The notes beneath the pieces are model-generated. The model saw only the letters and a program-made list of their open reading frames with translations, did not search any database and was not told the origin of the DNA. A stretch of 64,000 nt of DNA from Polynucleobacter paludilacus (GTDB lineage: Bacteria > Pseudomonadota > Gammaproteobacteria > Burkholderiales > Burkholderiaceae), in NCBI RefSeq assembly GCF_018687595.1, contig NZ_CP061298.1, forward strand, positions 682,001 through 746,000. The letters are read 5' to 3'. Shown piece after piece: positions 26,942 through 36,475 of this stretch. A program made the position numbers and the translations under genes. The first letter of the stretch is position 1, and each line of letters opens with the position of its first letter.

Positions 26942-29638
26942 ATGGCTGCGATACCAGATCAAATCTTAGGTTCGAGTAAGGCATCTGACCAAGATCCTGT
27001 GGAGACTCAAGAGTGGCTCCAAGCGCTGGATGGTGTGATCCGCAATGAAGGTGTTGATCGTGCCGCCTTCTTAATTGATCAGCAAATTGCGCATGCTCGT
27101 GTCAATGGCGTTGAGCAAGCATTTCATGCAGAGACTCCCTACATTAATACCATTCCGGTTGAGCAGCAGGCCAGATTGCCTGGTGATCAGAACATTGAGC
27201 ACCGGATTCGTTCTTACACACGCTGGAATGCGATGGCGATGGTGTTACGTGCCAATAAGGACACGAACGTTGGCGGCCATATTTCTTCATTCCAATCCGC
27301 GGCAACTTTATATGACATTGGCTTTAACCATTTCTGGCATGCACCATCCCCAGAGCATGGCGGTGATTTGATTTTTGTTCAAGGTCACTCAGCCCCTGGT
27401 GTCTATGCCCGTGCCTACATGTTGGGCCGCTTGACTGATGAGCAGCTGAACAACTTCCGCCAAGAGGTGGGTGGCAAGGGAATCTCAAGCTACCCACATC
27501 CTTGGTTGATGCCCGATTTTTGGCAGTTCCCAACGGTCTCAATGGGCTTAGGTCCCATCATGGCCATTTATCAAGCGCGCTTCATGCGCTACTTGCGTGA
27601 TCGTGGTTTGGCAAAAACTGATGGTCGTAAAGTTTGGGCCTTTTTGGGTGATGGTGAAACCGATGAACCAGAGTCTCTTGGTGCAATTGGGATGGCCGGT
27701 CGCGAGAAACTCGACAACTTGATCTTTGTGATCAATTGCAACTTACAGCGCTTAGACGGACCTGTACGCGGGAATGGCAAAATTATTCAGGAGCTCGAGA
27801 GTGAGTTCCGTGGTGCTGGTTGGAACGTGATTAAGGTCGTTTGGGGCGGACAGTGGGACGCACTCTTTGCTCGAGATAAAAAGGGCATCTTGATGCAGCG
27901 CCTCGGCGAGATCGTTGATGGTCAGTATCAAACCATGAAATCGAAGAACGGCGCTTATGTTCGCGAGATCGTATTTAACACTCCTGAACTGAAAGCATTG
28001 GTCAGCGATTGGAGTGATGAAGAAATTTGGCAGCTCAATCGTGGAGGTCACGATCCTCATAAAGTCTATGCTGCCTTCCATGCGGCAGTCAATCACCAAG
28101 ATGAGCCTACTGTGATCTTGGCGCATACGATTAAGGGTTACGGTATGGGCGGCTCAGGTGAGGCGATGAATATTGCGCACCAAGCTAAGAAAATGAATCC
28201 GGATGATGTGCGTCGCTTCCGCGATCGTTTTGAGATTCCAGTAAAGGATGCTGACCTCGAAGAAATTCCGCTGGTGAACTTTGCTGAAGGTAGCCCAGAA
28301 TTAGAGTACATGAAGGCGCGTCGTCAGGAGTTGGGCGGATATCTGCCACAACGCCGCATGAAAGCAGAAAGTTTGCCAGTACCAAGCCTGGAAGTATTTG
28401 CACCTATGCTTGAGGCAACCACTGAAGGTCGAGAAATCTCAACGACGATGGCCTTTGTTCGTATTCTCAATACGATCGTACGCGACAAGACCATCGGCCA
28501 GCGAGTGGTTCCAATCGTGCCGGACGAATCTCGTACCTTTGGTATGGAGGGGATGTTCCGTCAGCTCGGTATTTGGAGTCAACTTGGACAACTGTACACA
28601 CCCGAAGATCATGATCAATTGATGTTCTATAAGGAACATAAGACTGGCCAGATTTTGCAAGAGGGTATTAATGAAGCGGGTGGCATGTGTGATTGGATTG
28701 CTGCAGCGACCTCTTACTCAACCCATGGCGTGCCCATGTTGCCTTTCTATATTTTCTACTCCATGTTTGGTTTCCAGCGTATCGGTGACTTAGCTTGGGC
28801 AGCAGGTGATATGCGCAGTCGCGGTTTCTTGCTCGGCGGCACTGCGGGTAGAACCACTTTGAATGGCGAAGGCTTGCAGCATGAAGATGGCCATAGTCAA
28901 GTGTGGAGTGCTGCAGTACCTAACTGCGTTAGCTATGACCCTACATTCTCCTTCGAACTGGCCGTAGTGATTCAAGATGGTATGCGTCGCATGCTTGAGG
29001 CCCAAGAAGATGTGTATTACTACATCACCTTGATGAATGAAAACTACGCCCATCCTGCAATGCCTAAGGGCGCAGAGCAAGACATCATCAAGGGCATGTA
29101 CAAACTCAAATCGGTTGGAGAACCTAACGCAAAACTGCGTGTACAACTTTTAGGCTCTGGCACGATCTTCCGCGAAGTGATCGAAGCTGCAGAAATCTTG
29201 CACAAAGAGTGGGGTGTTGCCTCTGATTTATGGGGATGCCCAAGCTTTACAGAATTAGCGCGTGATTGGAATGCAGTTCATCGTCATAACTTACTCAATC
29301 CAACCAGCGAACCAGCGCTTTCTCATGTTGAGAAATGTCTGAAGGGTACTGCTGGGCCTGTGATTGCAGCAACAGACTATGTTCGTGTATTTGCCGAACA
29401 GATCCGCCCAGCGATTCAGCATATCGGTCGTCAATATGAAGTCTTGGGTACGGATGGCTTTGGCCGTTCCGATACGCGCGAGAACTTACGTGATTTCTTC
29501 GAGGTAGATCGCCGTTGGGTGGTATTGACTGCCTTGCGTTCTTTAGTCGATGCTGGCCAGCTTGATCGCCAGAAATTAGCCGAAGCTATCAAGAAGTATG
29601 GCATTGATAGCGCTAAGCCAAACCCCATGACAGTCTGA
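26942..29638 (+). CDS. aceE: Pyruvate dehydrogenase E1 component, homodimeric type
   Basis: ThDP-dependent decarboxylation of pyruvate and acetyl transfer to the E2 lipoyl group. The 898-aa product is the single-chain AceE type: HISSFQSAATLYDIGFNHFW, the ThDP motif GDGETDEPESLGAI...NCNLQRLDGPV, the long middle domain, and the C-terminal DGFGRSDTRENLRDFFEVD. The ribosome-binding site AAAGGGAGA is 6-8 bp before ATG. It heads the aceE-aceF-lpdA operon. Confidence 0.97.
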   Translation: MAAIPDQILGSSKASDQDPVETQEWLQALDGVIRNEGVDRAAFLIDQQIAHARVNGVEQAFHAETPYINTIPVEQQARLPGDQNIEHRIRSYTRWNAMAMVLRANKDTNVGGHISSFQSAATLYDIGFNHFWHAPSPEHGGDLIFVQGHSAPGVYARAYMLGRLTDEQLNNFRQEVGGKGISSYPHPWLMPDFWQFPTVSMGLGPIMAIYQARFMRYLRDRGLAKTDGRKVWAFLGDGETDEPESLGAIGMAGREKLDNLIFVINCNLQRLDGPVRGNGKIIQELESEFRGAGWNVIKVVWGGQWDALFARDKKGILMQRLGEIVDGQYQTMKSKNGAYVREIVFNTPELKALVSDWSDEEIWQLNRGGHDPHKVYAAFHAAVNHQDEPTVILAHTIKGYGMGGSGEAMNIAHQAKKMNPDDVRRFRDRFEIPVKDADLEEIPLVNFAEGSPELEYMKARRQELGGYLPQRRMKAESLPVPSLEVFAPMLEATTEGREISTTMAFVRILNTIVRDKTIGQRVVPIVPDESRTFGMEGMFRQLGIWSQLGQLYTPEDHDQLMFYKEHKTGQILQEGINEAGGMCDWIAAATSYSTHGVPMLPFYIFYSMFGFQRIGDLAWAAGDMRSRGFLLGGTAGRTTLNGEGLQHEDGHSQVWSAAVPNCVSYDPTFSFELAVVIQDGMRRMLEAQEDVYYYITLMNENYAHPAMPKGAEQDIIKGMYKLKSVGEPNAKLRVQLLGSGTIFREVIEAAEILHKEWGVASDLWGCPSFTELARDWNAVHRHNLLNPTSEPALSHVEKCLKGTAGPVIAATDYVRVFAEQIRPAIQHIGRQYEVLGTDGFGRSDTRENLRDFFEVDRRWVVLTALRSLVDAGQLDRQKLAEAIKKYGIDSAKPNPMTV

Positions 29639-29666
29639 ACAAGACATTACATTACAGATCAAGACT

Positions 29667-30971
29667 ATGAGCCAATTCATTGAAGTCAAGGTCCCCGATA
29701 TTGGGGATTACAAAGATGTCCCAGTTATCGAAGTGCTAGTGAAGCCAGGCGATACGATTGAAAAAGAACAATCCATCGTCACTCTGGAGTCAGATAAGGC
29801 GACGATGGATGTCCCGTCATCACATGCTGGTGTAGTCAAGGAAGTCAAAGTCAAAGTCGGTGACAACATTTCTGAAGGAGCAATCGTAGTACTCCTGGAA
29901 GAGAGTGCTGGTAGCACTGCTGCACAAAGCGCCCCAGTTGCACCTGCAGCACCTGCTGTGGCAGCCCCACCTGCAAAAGTAGCTGCTGTAGAGCCACCCG
30001 TCAAATTGGCTCCGCCACCTCCACCTGTCAGCAATATTCCTGCGCCCATTGCTGACAATGTCGGGCATGCTAGTCCGTCCGTACGCAAGTTTGCGCGTGA
30101 GCTTGGTGTTACGGTTACCCAAGTGACTGGTTCAGGTCCAAAGGGTCGTATTACTCAAGAAGATGTGCAAGCCTTCGTCAAGGCTGCTATGAGTGGGGGC
30201 GGAACTCCTGCAGCTGCTTCTGGTGGTAGTTTGGGTGGCCTCAATATTATTCCTTGGCCAAAAGTCGACTTTACAAAGTTTGGTGAAGTTGAGCGCTTAC
30301 CTCTCAATCGCATTAAGAAGCTGACTGCAGCCAATCTAGCGCGTAATTGGATCATGATTCCAGCGGTGACTTATCACGAGGATGCCGATATTACGGATCT
30401 TGAGGCATTTCGTGTATCGACCAACAAAGATAATGAGAAGCAGGGCCTCAAAATTACGATGTTGGCTTTCTTAATGAAAGCTGCTGTAGCAGCACTCAAG
30501 AAATACCCTGAGTTCAATAGCTCCTTAGATGGAGATGAGCTGGTGCTCAAGAAGTATTTCAATATCGCCTTTGCGGCAGATACCCCTCAAGGTCTGGTGG
30601 TTCCAGTGATTCGTGATGCAGATCAAAAAGGCATCTTTGAGATCGCTCGCGAAACTTCTGAACTTGCAGCCTTAGCCCGAGATGGCAAACTCAAGCCCGA
30701 GCAAATGCAGGGTGCCAGCTTCACCATCTCTTCTTTGGGTGGCATTGGCGGTACTTACTTTGCACCGATTGTGAATGCCCCAGAAGTCGCCATTTTGGGT
30801 GTGAGCAAGGCTGCTATGAAGCCCGTTTGGGATGGCAAGCAATTTGTGCCTCGTTTAATTTGCCCACTTTCACTCACTGCAGACCATCGCGTGATTGACG
30901 GTGCATTAGCAACACGATTCAATGTGTACATGGCCCAGTTGCTTTCTGACTTCCGTCGCGCCACTTTATAA
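29667..30971 (+). CDS. aceF: Pyruvate dehydrogenase E2, dihydrolipoamide acetyltransferase
   Basis: Core of the pyruvate dehydrogenase complex. The 434-aa product has one N-terminal lipoyl domain (about 3-78, with the lipoylated Lys in LESDKATMDVP), an Ala/Pro-rich linker (about 82-128), a peripheral subunit-binding domain (ASPSVRKFARELGVTVTQVTGSGPKGRI, about 130-170), and the catalytic domain ending with the active-site His in TADHRVIDGA. E. coli AceF has three lipoyl domains; one is common in other proteobacteria. It is 28 bp after aceE. Confidence 0.97.
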   Translation: MSQFIEVKVPDIGDYKDVPVIEVLVKPGDTIEKEQSIVTLESDKATMDVPSSHAGVVKEVKVKVGDNISEGAIVVLLEESAGSTAAQSAPVAPAAPAVAAPPAKVAAVEPPVKLAPPPPPVSNIPAPIADNVGHASPSVRKFARELGVTVTQVTGSGPKGRITQEDVQAFVKAAMSGGGTPAAASGGSLGGLNIIPWPKVDFTKFGEVERLPLNRIKKLTAANLARNWIMIPAVTYHEDADITDLEAFRVSTNKDNEKQGLKITMLAFLMKAAVAALKKYPEFNSSLDGDELVLKKYFNIAFAADTPQGLVVPVIRDADQKGIFEIARETSELAALARDGKLKPEQMQGASFTISSLGGIGGTYFAPIVNAPEVAILGVSKAAMKPVWDGKQFVPRLICPLSLTADHRVIDGALATRFNVYMAQLLSDFRRATL

Positions 30972-30980
30972 GAGGGAATC

Positions 30981-32765
30981 ATGTCAAAGCAAAACATCAC
31001 GGTTCCTGATATTGGCGATTATTCCGATGTCCCTGTCATTGAAGTATTGGTCAAAGTGGGTGACGTAATCGAAAAAGAGCAGGCTCTTTTAGTGTTGGAG
31101 TCCGACAAAGCCACCATAGAAGTGCCCGCTGACCAGGCTGGCAAAATTCTGAGTCTTGCAGTGAAGGTGGGCGATAAAGTGAGTAAGGGCAGCGTCATTG
31201 CTGAAATAGAGGCAAGCGGGGCAGTGGCTCCGGTATCTCCAGCATCGCCCCCTACACCAGCCCCAGTAACTCCAGCAAGCGCACCAGCCCCACAGTTAGT
31301 TCCAGCAGCCGGCCAATACAGCGGTAAGGTAGATCATGAGTGTGAACTTCTGGTACTAGGGGCAGGACCTGGCGGCTACAGTGCCGCCTTTCGTGCCGCC
31401 GATTTAGGTCTGAAAACCATCTTAGTAGAGCGTTATGCAACCCTCGGCGGTGTTTGCTTAAACGTGGGATGTATTCCCTCAAAGGCACTCTTACATACTG
31501 CTGCCGTAATGGATGAAGTAAAGACCATGGCAAAGCATGGCATTACTTTTGGTGACCCTAAGATTGAAATCGATCAACTCAGGGCGTATAAAGACTCCGT
31601 GATTGGAAAGCTTACGGGTGGCTTGGCTGGTATGGCGAAGGCACGTAAAGTGCAAGTTGTTCGTGGCCTAGGTCATTTTTTAGATGCGAATCATGTCGAA
31701 GTAGAGATGACTGATGGCGCAGGTCAAGACCTTAATGGCAAAAAAGAAGTGATTCGTTTTCAGAAAGCCATCATTGCGGCAGGTAGTCAGCCCGTGAGTT
31801 TGCCTTTCTTGCCGGTTGATCCCCGCATTGTTGACAGTACAGGTGCTTTGTTGCTCAAGAGTGTGCCAAAACGCATGTTGGTGATTGGCGGTGGAATCAT
31901 TGGTCTTGAAATGGCTACGGTCTATAGCACTTTGGGTTCCAAAATCGATATCGCAGAGATGATGGATGGCTTGATGGCAGGCGCTGATCGTGATCTTGAA
32001 AAAGTGTGGGAGAAGTTCAACGCAGGGCGCTTTGAGAAGATTATGCTCAAAACGCGTGCTGCCAAAGCGGAAGTGAAACCTGATGGTATTCAAGTGACAT
32101 TCGAAGGTGAGAATGCACCAGCAGAAGCTCAGACATACGATTTGGTTTTAGTGGCTGTTGGACGCACTCCGAACGGTAAGAAGATCGATGCAGGCGCGGC
32201 GGGTGTGCAAGTTGATGAGCGAGGATTCATCGCAGTCGATAAGCAAATGCGCACGAATGTAGCTCATATTTTTGCGATCGGCGATATTGTTGGTCAACCC
32301 ATGTTGGCTCATAAGGCCGTACATGAGGGTCATGTTGCTGCTGAAGTGGCGGCTGGCCATAAATCTTATTTCGATGCTAAGCAAATCCCTTCGGTTGCCT
32401 ATACCGACCCGGAAGTTGCTTGGGCCGGTCTGACTGAAGAGCAATGTAAAGCTCAAGGTATCGCTTATGAAAAAGGCTTATTCCCTTGGGCTGCTAGTGG
32501 AAGAGCGATTGCCAATGGTCGTGATGAGGGCTTTACCAAGTTATTGTTTGATGCCAGCACGCACCGCATTATTGGTGGCGGAATTGTCGGAACGCATGCA
32601 GGTGATCTCATTGGTGAGGTTTGTCTCGCGATTGAGATGGGTGCTGATGCAGTTGATATTGGTAAAACCATTCATCCGCATCCCACTTTAGGGGAGTCGG
32701 TTGGCTTGGCTGCAGAAGCTGCTGAGGGGCATTGCACCGACTTACCGCCTGTTAAGAAAAAGTAA
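30981..32765 (+). CDS. lpdA: Dihydrolipoamide dehydrogenase (E3) with N-terminal lipoyl domain
   Basis: Flavoprotein that reoxidises the lipoyl arms of E2. The 594-aa protein is longer than plain E3 (about 470 aa) because it carries its own lipoyl domain (about 4-78, LESDKATIEVP) and an Ala/Pro linker (about 82-112). The E3 part shows the FAD motif GAGPGGYSAAF, the redox disulphide GGVCLNVGCIPSK, the NAD-binding GGGIIGLEMA and the C-terminal HPHPTLGES with the catalytic His-Glu pair. This fusion is known in Burkholderiales and neisserial PDH operons. It is 9 bp after aceF. Confidence 0.96.
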   Translation: MSKQNITVPDIGDYSDVPVIEVLVKVGDVIEKEQALLVLESDKATIEVPADQAGKILSLAVKVGDKVSKGSVIAEIEASGAVAPVSPASPPTPAPVTPASAPAPQLVPAAGQYSGKVDHECELLVLGAGPGGYSAAFRAADLGLKTILVERYATLGGVCLNVGCIPSKALLHTAAVMDEVKTMAKHGITFGDPKIEIDQLRAYKDSVIGKLTGGLAGMAKARKVQVVRGLGHFLDANHVEVEMTDGAGQDLNGKKEVIRFQKAIIAAGSQPVSLPFLPVDPRIVDSTGALLLKSVPKRMLVIGGGIIGLEMATVYSTLGSKIDIAEMMDGLMAGADRDLEKVWEKFNAGRFEKIMLKTRAAKAEVKPDGIQVTFEGENAPAEAQTYDLVLVAVGRTPNGKKIDAGAAGVQVDERGFIAVDKQMRTNVAHIFAIGDIVGQPMLAHKAVHEGHVAAEVAAGHKSYFDAKQIPSVAYTDPEVAWAGLTEEQCKAQGIAYEKGLFPWAASGRAIANGRDEGFTKLLFDASTHRIIGGGIVGTHAGDLIGEVCLAIEMGADAVDIGKTIHPHPTLGESVGLAAEAAEGHCTDLPPVKKK

Positions 32766-32767
32766 AA

Positions 32768-33016
32768 CTATTCAGCCTCTTCTTCGGGCTCTTTAAAGTG
32801 TTCTGGTAAGCCGGCTAGCATGAGTAAGATATTGGCCGCTTTAAAGGTGCGAACTTTGCTGTCCACGGGGATGTAGATGGTAGTGATAGGTGAGTACCAG
32901 AGATCATGATTACCTCGGTGTCCGGGCTTAACGAATTGGCAACCAGCAGCCTTCAGTAATTCAATAATCTGCTGAGTATTGGATGCTCCCATGGATTGGG
33001 TATATACAGTAGCCAT
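32768..33016 (-). CDS. HicA-like type II toxin candidate
   Basis: An 82-aa protein with HicA-type features: a short N-terminal helix region QQIIELLKAAGCQFVKPGHRGNHDLWYSP (the conserved GH-x-H/W box) and the C-terminal KAANILLMLAGL-type motif that follows a KVR segment. HicA proteins are small dsRBD-fold mRNA interferases. It starts 1 bp after the upstream antitoxin-like gene and ends 2 bp from the convergent lpdA. Toxin activity is inferred from weak similarity and gene pairing. Confidence 0.6.
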   Translation of the reverse strand: MATVYTQSMGASNTQQIIELLKAAGCQFVKPGHRGNHDLWYSPITTIYIPVDSKVRTFKAANILLMLAGLPEHFKEPEEEAE

Positions 33017-33017
33017 G

Positions 33018-33254
33018 TTATTCGCTCATCGCTTGGGTTTTGACATACTTGCGAGCGATGATTTCGATAATAATTTCCTCATCTGTTTTGCGCTCGTTCA
33101 GAAGCAGTAACTCAGGTACCATCGATTGCAATTTAGTGGAAAGTGTTTCGATGCTTTCTGCTTCGGCAATAAAGCCTGGGATATCGTTTGAAGAAGCAAT
33201 CCAAACGTTTTCTTCATAGTCCCACTCTGCGTAAACTAAGAGAATCTGCTTCAT
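33018..33254 (-). CDS. HicB-like / DUF1902 antitoxin candidate
   Basis: A 78-aa protein with the pattern of DUF1902/HicB half-folds: VYAEWDYEENVWIASSNDIPGFIAEAESIETLSTKLQSMVPELL. The WD-x-E-x-VW-x-A-x-S-x-D-x-PG core is clear. Partners of this type lie upstream of a HicA-like gene, as here. No separate DNA-binding domain is visible, so autoregulation, if any, would need another mechanism. Confidence 0.65.
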   Translation of the reverse strand: MKQILLVYAEWDYEENVWIASSNDIPGFIAEAESIETLSTKLQSMVPELLLLNERKTDEEIIIEIIARKYVKTQAMSE

Positions 33255-33260
33255 AAAGAC

Positions 33261-33758
33261 CTACAGCGGTTTAATTTTGACAGTTTCACCCATCACTTTA
33301 TTATTTTCAATCATCAATCCATTGTGATTAAGCATGGCGTTGTAGCGAGCAAGACTTTGCGCCCGCTCTTTTGCAAAAGCGCCATAACTCAATTTACCGA
33401 TGTAGAGTTTTTGAACGGCATCTTCAAAGTTCTGATGCATTTCGTTTACCGCAGTGACCATCAGCGGAGTAGAGTGCTCTTCACGAAAATTACTGCCCAA
33501 ATTAAAGCATGCATTTACATCAAGATTCCACTGTGAGATGGCTGCTTTTTCATGTTTTTTAGCTTTGGAACGATTATTCATCATGACCAAAGTTTGGTCG
33601 TTTGGATTGGAGAGCGCAACCTTACTGCGAATGATTTGCAAATCTGGTTTTTCATTCAGGTCGGCAAAGCAAGCTTGGCTAGGATCGCTTTCTTGGGCGT
33701 AGACCAAGCTTGTTGAGGAGAAGAGTGCAAGCGCTAAAAAAGCAGTTAATAGTTTCAT
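33261..33758 (-). CDS. Secreted protein of unknown function
   Basis: A 165-aa product with a clear signal peptide (about 1-21, ending SLVYA). The mature part is mostly helical by composition, with two cysteines (CFADL and ACFNLG) that could form a disulphide in the periplasm. No family was recognised. It lies 6 bp before the HicB-like gene on the same strand, but this may be chance. Confidence 0.65.
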   Translation of the reverse strand: MKLLTAFLALALFSSTSLVYAQESDPSQACFADLNEKPDLQIIRSKVALSNPNDQTLVMMNNRSKAKKHEKAAISQWNLDVNACFNLGSNFREEHSTPLMVTAVNEMHQNFEDAVQKLYIGKLSYGAFAKERAQSLARYNAMLNHNGLMIENNKVMGETVKIKPL

Positions 33759-33896
33759 TTTTTCTGTGTAAATAGTATTAAGATCAGTAACCGATTGATT
33801 TTAAATGCCTCTAATATCGTAAGCCTAGCAGATTTGACGTTCAGTAACGCGCGTGTGCTAAGATTTTTTTCATCCTTACTCTTTTAACCCAACCCA

Positions 33897-34238
33897 ATGA
33901 TTCAAAACTCCGACAGAGAGGCCACTCGCTCTTTATGCGTCAGCTTTAATCGCTACTTCAAAGAGGGTCGAAGCTTAAAGATGAGCTTATTGGGCATGAT
34001 CGACCTCAGTAAAAAATCTCTTTCGCAGTTACGTGAGGTTGATTCCGAGAAAATCTTAGCCCCATTTAATGCCCAAATGAAAGTCATGATGCCAAGTGAG
34101 TTGAGGCGAATGACCATTGAAATTATCAGCTACCTCATTGTTGAACATATCAACCCTAAGCTGGATCCTGTGGATAAGTTTGAGCTTGGCGTGTACATCG
34201 ATCGAGAAATTATTTCCCTTCGAGACTGGTCTCGCTAA
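33897..34238 (+). CDS. Small cytoplasmic protein of unknown function
   Basis: A 113-aa predicted helical protein without signal or membrane segment. No family was recognised. It is the first plus-strand gene before the motility genes and differs from FlhD and FlhC in sequence. The coding status rests on length, codon use and the lack of competing frames, so confidence is moderate. Confidence 0.55.
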   Translation: MIQNSDREATRSLCVSFNRYFKEGRSLKMSLLGMIDLSKKSLSQLREVDSEKILAPFNAQMKVMMPSELRRMTIEIISYLIVEHINPKLDPVDKFELGVYIDREIISLRDWSR

Positions 34239-34301
34239 GCTCTCACTTACTCCTTTTAGAAGTGCCCATTCTCATTACGACACTTTTTTTGCAAACTTCA
34301 C

Positions 34302-34328
34302 TAATTTAAGCAGAAAAATAACCGTAAA
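34302..34328 (+). promoter_or_regulatory. Possible sigma-28 promoter
   Basis: TAATTTAA (34302-34309), 11-bp spacer, ACCGTAAA (34321-34328). The -10 matches seven of eight bases of the GCCGTAAA element seen at three better sites in this window; the -35 is poor. It lies 64 bp before the small membrane protein gene at 34392. Confidence 0.35.
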
Positions 34329-34391
34329 GAGTGATGTTCTAGTCAATTTCCCTAGAGAAAATTTGTCTTTATCGCTTCAGAAAGCTGTAGA

Positions 34392-34709
34392 ATGAAACCC
34401 ATGATGAGTGAAATTTTAGTCCCCGTTATTTTTATCGTAGTCACGATTGCATTTATCGCAATCGCTGCTTTTGCTATTCGCCTAAATGATTCTTTTGATC
34501 TTTTAAATAACAGCCAAAAATCAATCCATTCGATCTTAAAAGAGACTCAAACTGAGACAAGAAGTAATACCGACTCGATCATGATCAGTCGCGATAAGTT
34601 GGCTGAAGCACTCGCCAAACTAGAGGAAATCGAAGCGATTGTCGCCGGTCTGAGTGCTGCTAACAGTCAGTTCAAGGCTCCCCCCAAAAAAGTCCCTGCT
34701 AATCAGTAA
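34392..34709 (+). CDS. Small single-pass membrane protein with coiled-coil tail, unknown function
   Basis: A 105-aa protein with one N-terminal membrane helix (about 8-28, ILVPVIFIVVTIAFIAIAAFAI) and a cytoplasmic or periplasmic helical tail (about 35-90) with heptad-like spacing (SRDKLAEALAKLEEIEAIVAGL), then a basic Pro/Lys end. No family was recognised. Its place at the border of the motility region and a possible sigma-28 promoter hint at a flagellar or chemosensory role, which is inference. Confidence 0.6.
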   Translation: MKPMMSEILVPVIFIVVTIAFIAIAAFAIRLNDSFDLLNNSQKSIHSILKETQTETRSNTDSIMISRDKLAEALAKLEEIEAIVAGLSAANSQFKAPPKKVPANQ

Positions 34710-34808
34710 TTTTGACCTACCGCTGAAGCGGGGGTTGTACCTATAGCAGCGTTCTGCGATTTATATTACAGTTCCATTACAGTCATATATTTGGAGCAGT
34801 AGAGGATC

Positions 34809-36434
34809 ATGGGACTATTTAGTAAGTTCAAAAAGAAGAGTGAGCCAGAGTCAGTAGAGCTAGTCCTCCCGGATCGAATTGAGCCGGAGAACGCTTATTT
34901 TGGTCGCGAAGCGATTCTGGATAAAAACCAGATTCTGATGGGTTTTGAGCTATTTTTTAGAATGGGCACAGAGGCGGCGGCTGATAAAGCCAATGCGATC
35001 GCGCTTGCCAGGGCTGAAATGATTGCCGCTGGTGCCCTCCCTGAAGAAATTGCAGCCAAAGACTTGAATCCTGACTCATATTTGCCTGAAGACTGGGCTA
35101 ATGAATCCGCTGCTGAAGCCGCTCAAGAGCTTGCGGCACCCGAAGAGGGTGAAGAGGCTCCTGTGGATGAGGCGAGTCCCGCGGAGGTCCAAGATGCTGC
35201 TGAAGAACTCGTTATCGATCCCACTGAAGTGCCGGCTCAAGAACCCGCTGAACCCTTTGTGAAGTTGAGCGAGATTATGCGTGCCTTGCGGGAAAAAGGG
35301 GTTGCAAACTCATTGGGTAGACACATTGGCTTTATTAAGGTCAATAAAGCAATCCTCCTCGATAAGAAGATCCGTTCCATTCCAGCCCTCAAGTTTGCCT
35401 TGGAAATCCCTCTTGCTTTGATGCGAGATGAAGAGGTCATTAAGGAATGCGAGGGATTGAATCGCGTTAAGTATCAGCTTTGCCTCACAGATTTTGATGA
35501 GCTATTTGAGGGCCATGCCGAAATTTTGCCCTTATGTAAGTTCGTCAAACTTGAGGTTAAAGAGGCCAATCGCGAGAACCTCAAGCAGATTATTGAGAAG
35601 TGCCATGAGTATGAGATTAAGGTGGTTGGGCTTGATATCAATACCAAGGAGCAGTTCCAGCTAGCAAAAGACATTGGCTTTGATCTATTTGAGGGCTACT
35701 TTTTCTGCCAGACTGATACTGAGGCAGCAAAGAGCCATGGTGAAAAACACCTTAAATTACTGAAATTGCTCACTTTATTGCTCTCTAACCCGGAGTTAGC
35801 TGCTTTGGATACCGCTCTGTCGGATAACCCCACCGTTGCCAAGCATCTGATTAAGATTGCAGAGATTGAAGGCAAAAGAAAGCAGCGAAAAGTAGAGAAT
35901 GTCCGTGATGCAGTGGTACTTTCAGGCATTAAGCGAATCACCCGCTGGACCCAACTTTTGCTCTATGCAGATAATCATTCAGGCGCTCCTCTCGATTCCT
36001 TGCCGCTATTGCAGCTAGTTTGTGTTCGCGCCTTCTTTATGGAAAATGCTGCTGGCAGGCTTGGCGCTGGTGGTGGCTTGGGCTCAACCGATTTAGCCTT
36101 CTTGACAGGTGGTTTATCGCTGGTAGAGACACTCTTTGCAAAACCCAGCCGTGAAATCTTGGATCAATTTAGCTTGCCCCATGTTGTAGTAGATGCGATT
36201 TCAGATCGTTCAGGCTTCCTTGGGAAGCTCCTTGATATGGCCGAAGCTTCAGAGCAGGGCAATCAAGATAAGGTAGAAGCCCTGTGCGTTGGGGATTTGG
36301 AGCCATTGTCTTTGCAATCTGTGGCAGATGATTCTTTAACTGCGATCAGAACCTTCGTACAGCAAACCCAAGAGGAGCCTGACGAGGATGAGTGGCTAGA
36401 TGCTGAGGTTGAGGAAAGCGCTCAAGAGGAATAA
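34809..36434 (+). CDS. EAL/HDOD (YuxH-type) signalling protein with acidic insertion
   Basis: A 541-aa cytoplasmic protein. The N-terminal half is a degenerate EAL-like domain (FGREAILDKNQILMGFELFF at about 32-51, LCLTDFDE, GLDINTKEQFQLAKDIGFDLFEGYFFCQ at about 277-300); the catalytic EXL motif is lost, so c-di-GMP hydrolysis is unlikely. The C-terminal half is an HDOD domain (about 310-510). A roughly 85-residue Ala/Glu/Pro-rich acidic segment (about 75-155) interrupts the EAL-like part, which is unusual. A second, shorter member is encoded at 37828-39138. AGAGGA precedes the ATG. Confidence 0.85.
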   Translation: MGLFSKFKKKSEPESVELVLPDRIEPENAYFGREAILDKNQILMGFELFFRMGTEAAADKANAIALARAEMIAAGALPEEIAAKDLNPDSYLPEDWANESAAEAAQELAAPEEGEEAPVDEASPAEVQDAAEELVIDPTEVPAQEPAEPFVKLSEIMRALREKGVANSLGRHIGFIKVNKAILLDKKIRSIPALKFALEIPLALMRDEEVIKECEGLNRVKYQLCLTDFDELFEGHAEILPLCKFVKLEVKEANRENLKQIIEKCHEYEIKVVGLDINTKEQFQLAKDIGFDLFEGYFFCQTDTEAAKSHGEKHLKLLKLLTLLLSNPELAALDTALSDNPTVAKHLIKIAEIEGKRKQRKVENVRDAVVLSGIKRITRWTQLLLYADNHSGAPLDSLPLLQLVCVRAFFMENAAGRLGAGGGLGSTDLAFLTGGLSLVETLFAKPSREILDQFSLPHVVVDAISDRSGFLGKLLDMAEASEQGNQDKVEALCVGDLEPLSLQSVADDSLTAIRTFVQQTQEEPDEDEWLDAEVEESAQEE

Positions 36435-36475
36435 ACTGCAATTTTGGTGTTGTTCTACATAAAAAGGGCGTAAAA

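Noticed and set aside
33897-34238. FlhD-like transcriptional regulator
   Set aside because: The length is similar, but no FlhD sequence pattern is present.
34117-34395. 92-aa reading frame between two small genes
   Set aside because: It overlaps the 113-aa gene out of frame and its sequence is Ser/Leu-rich without features.
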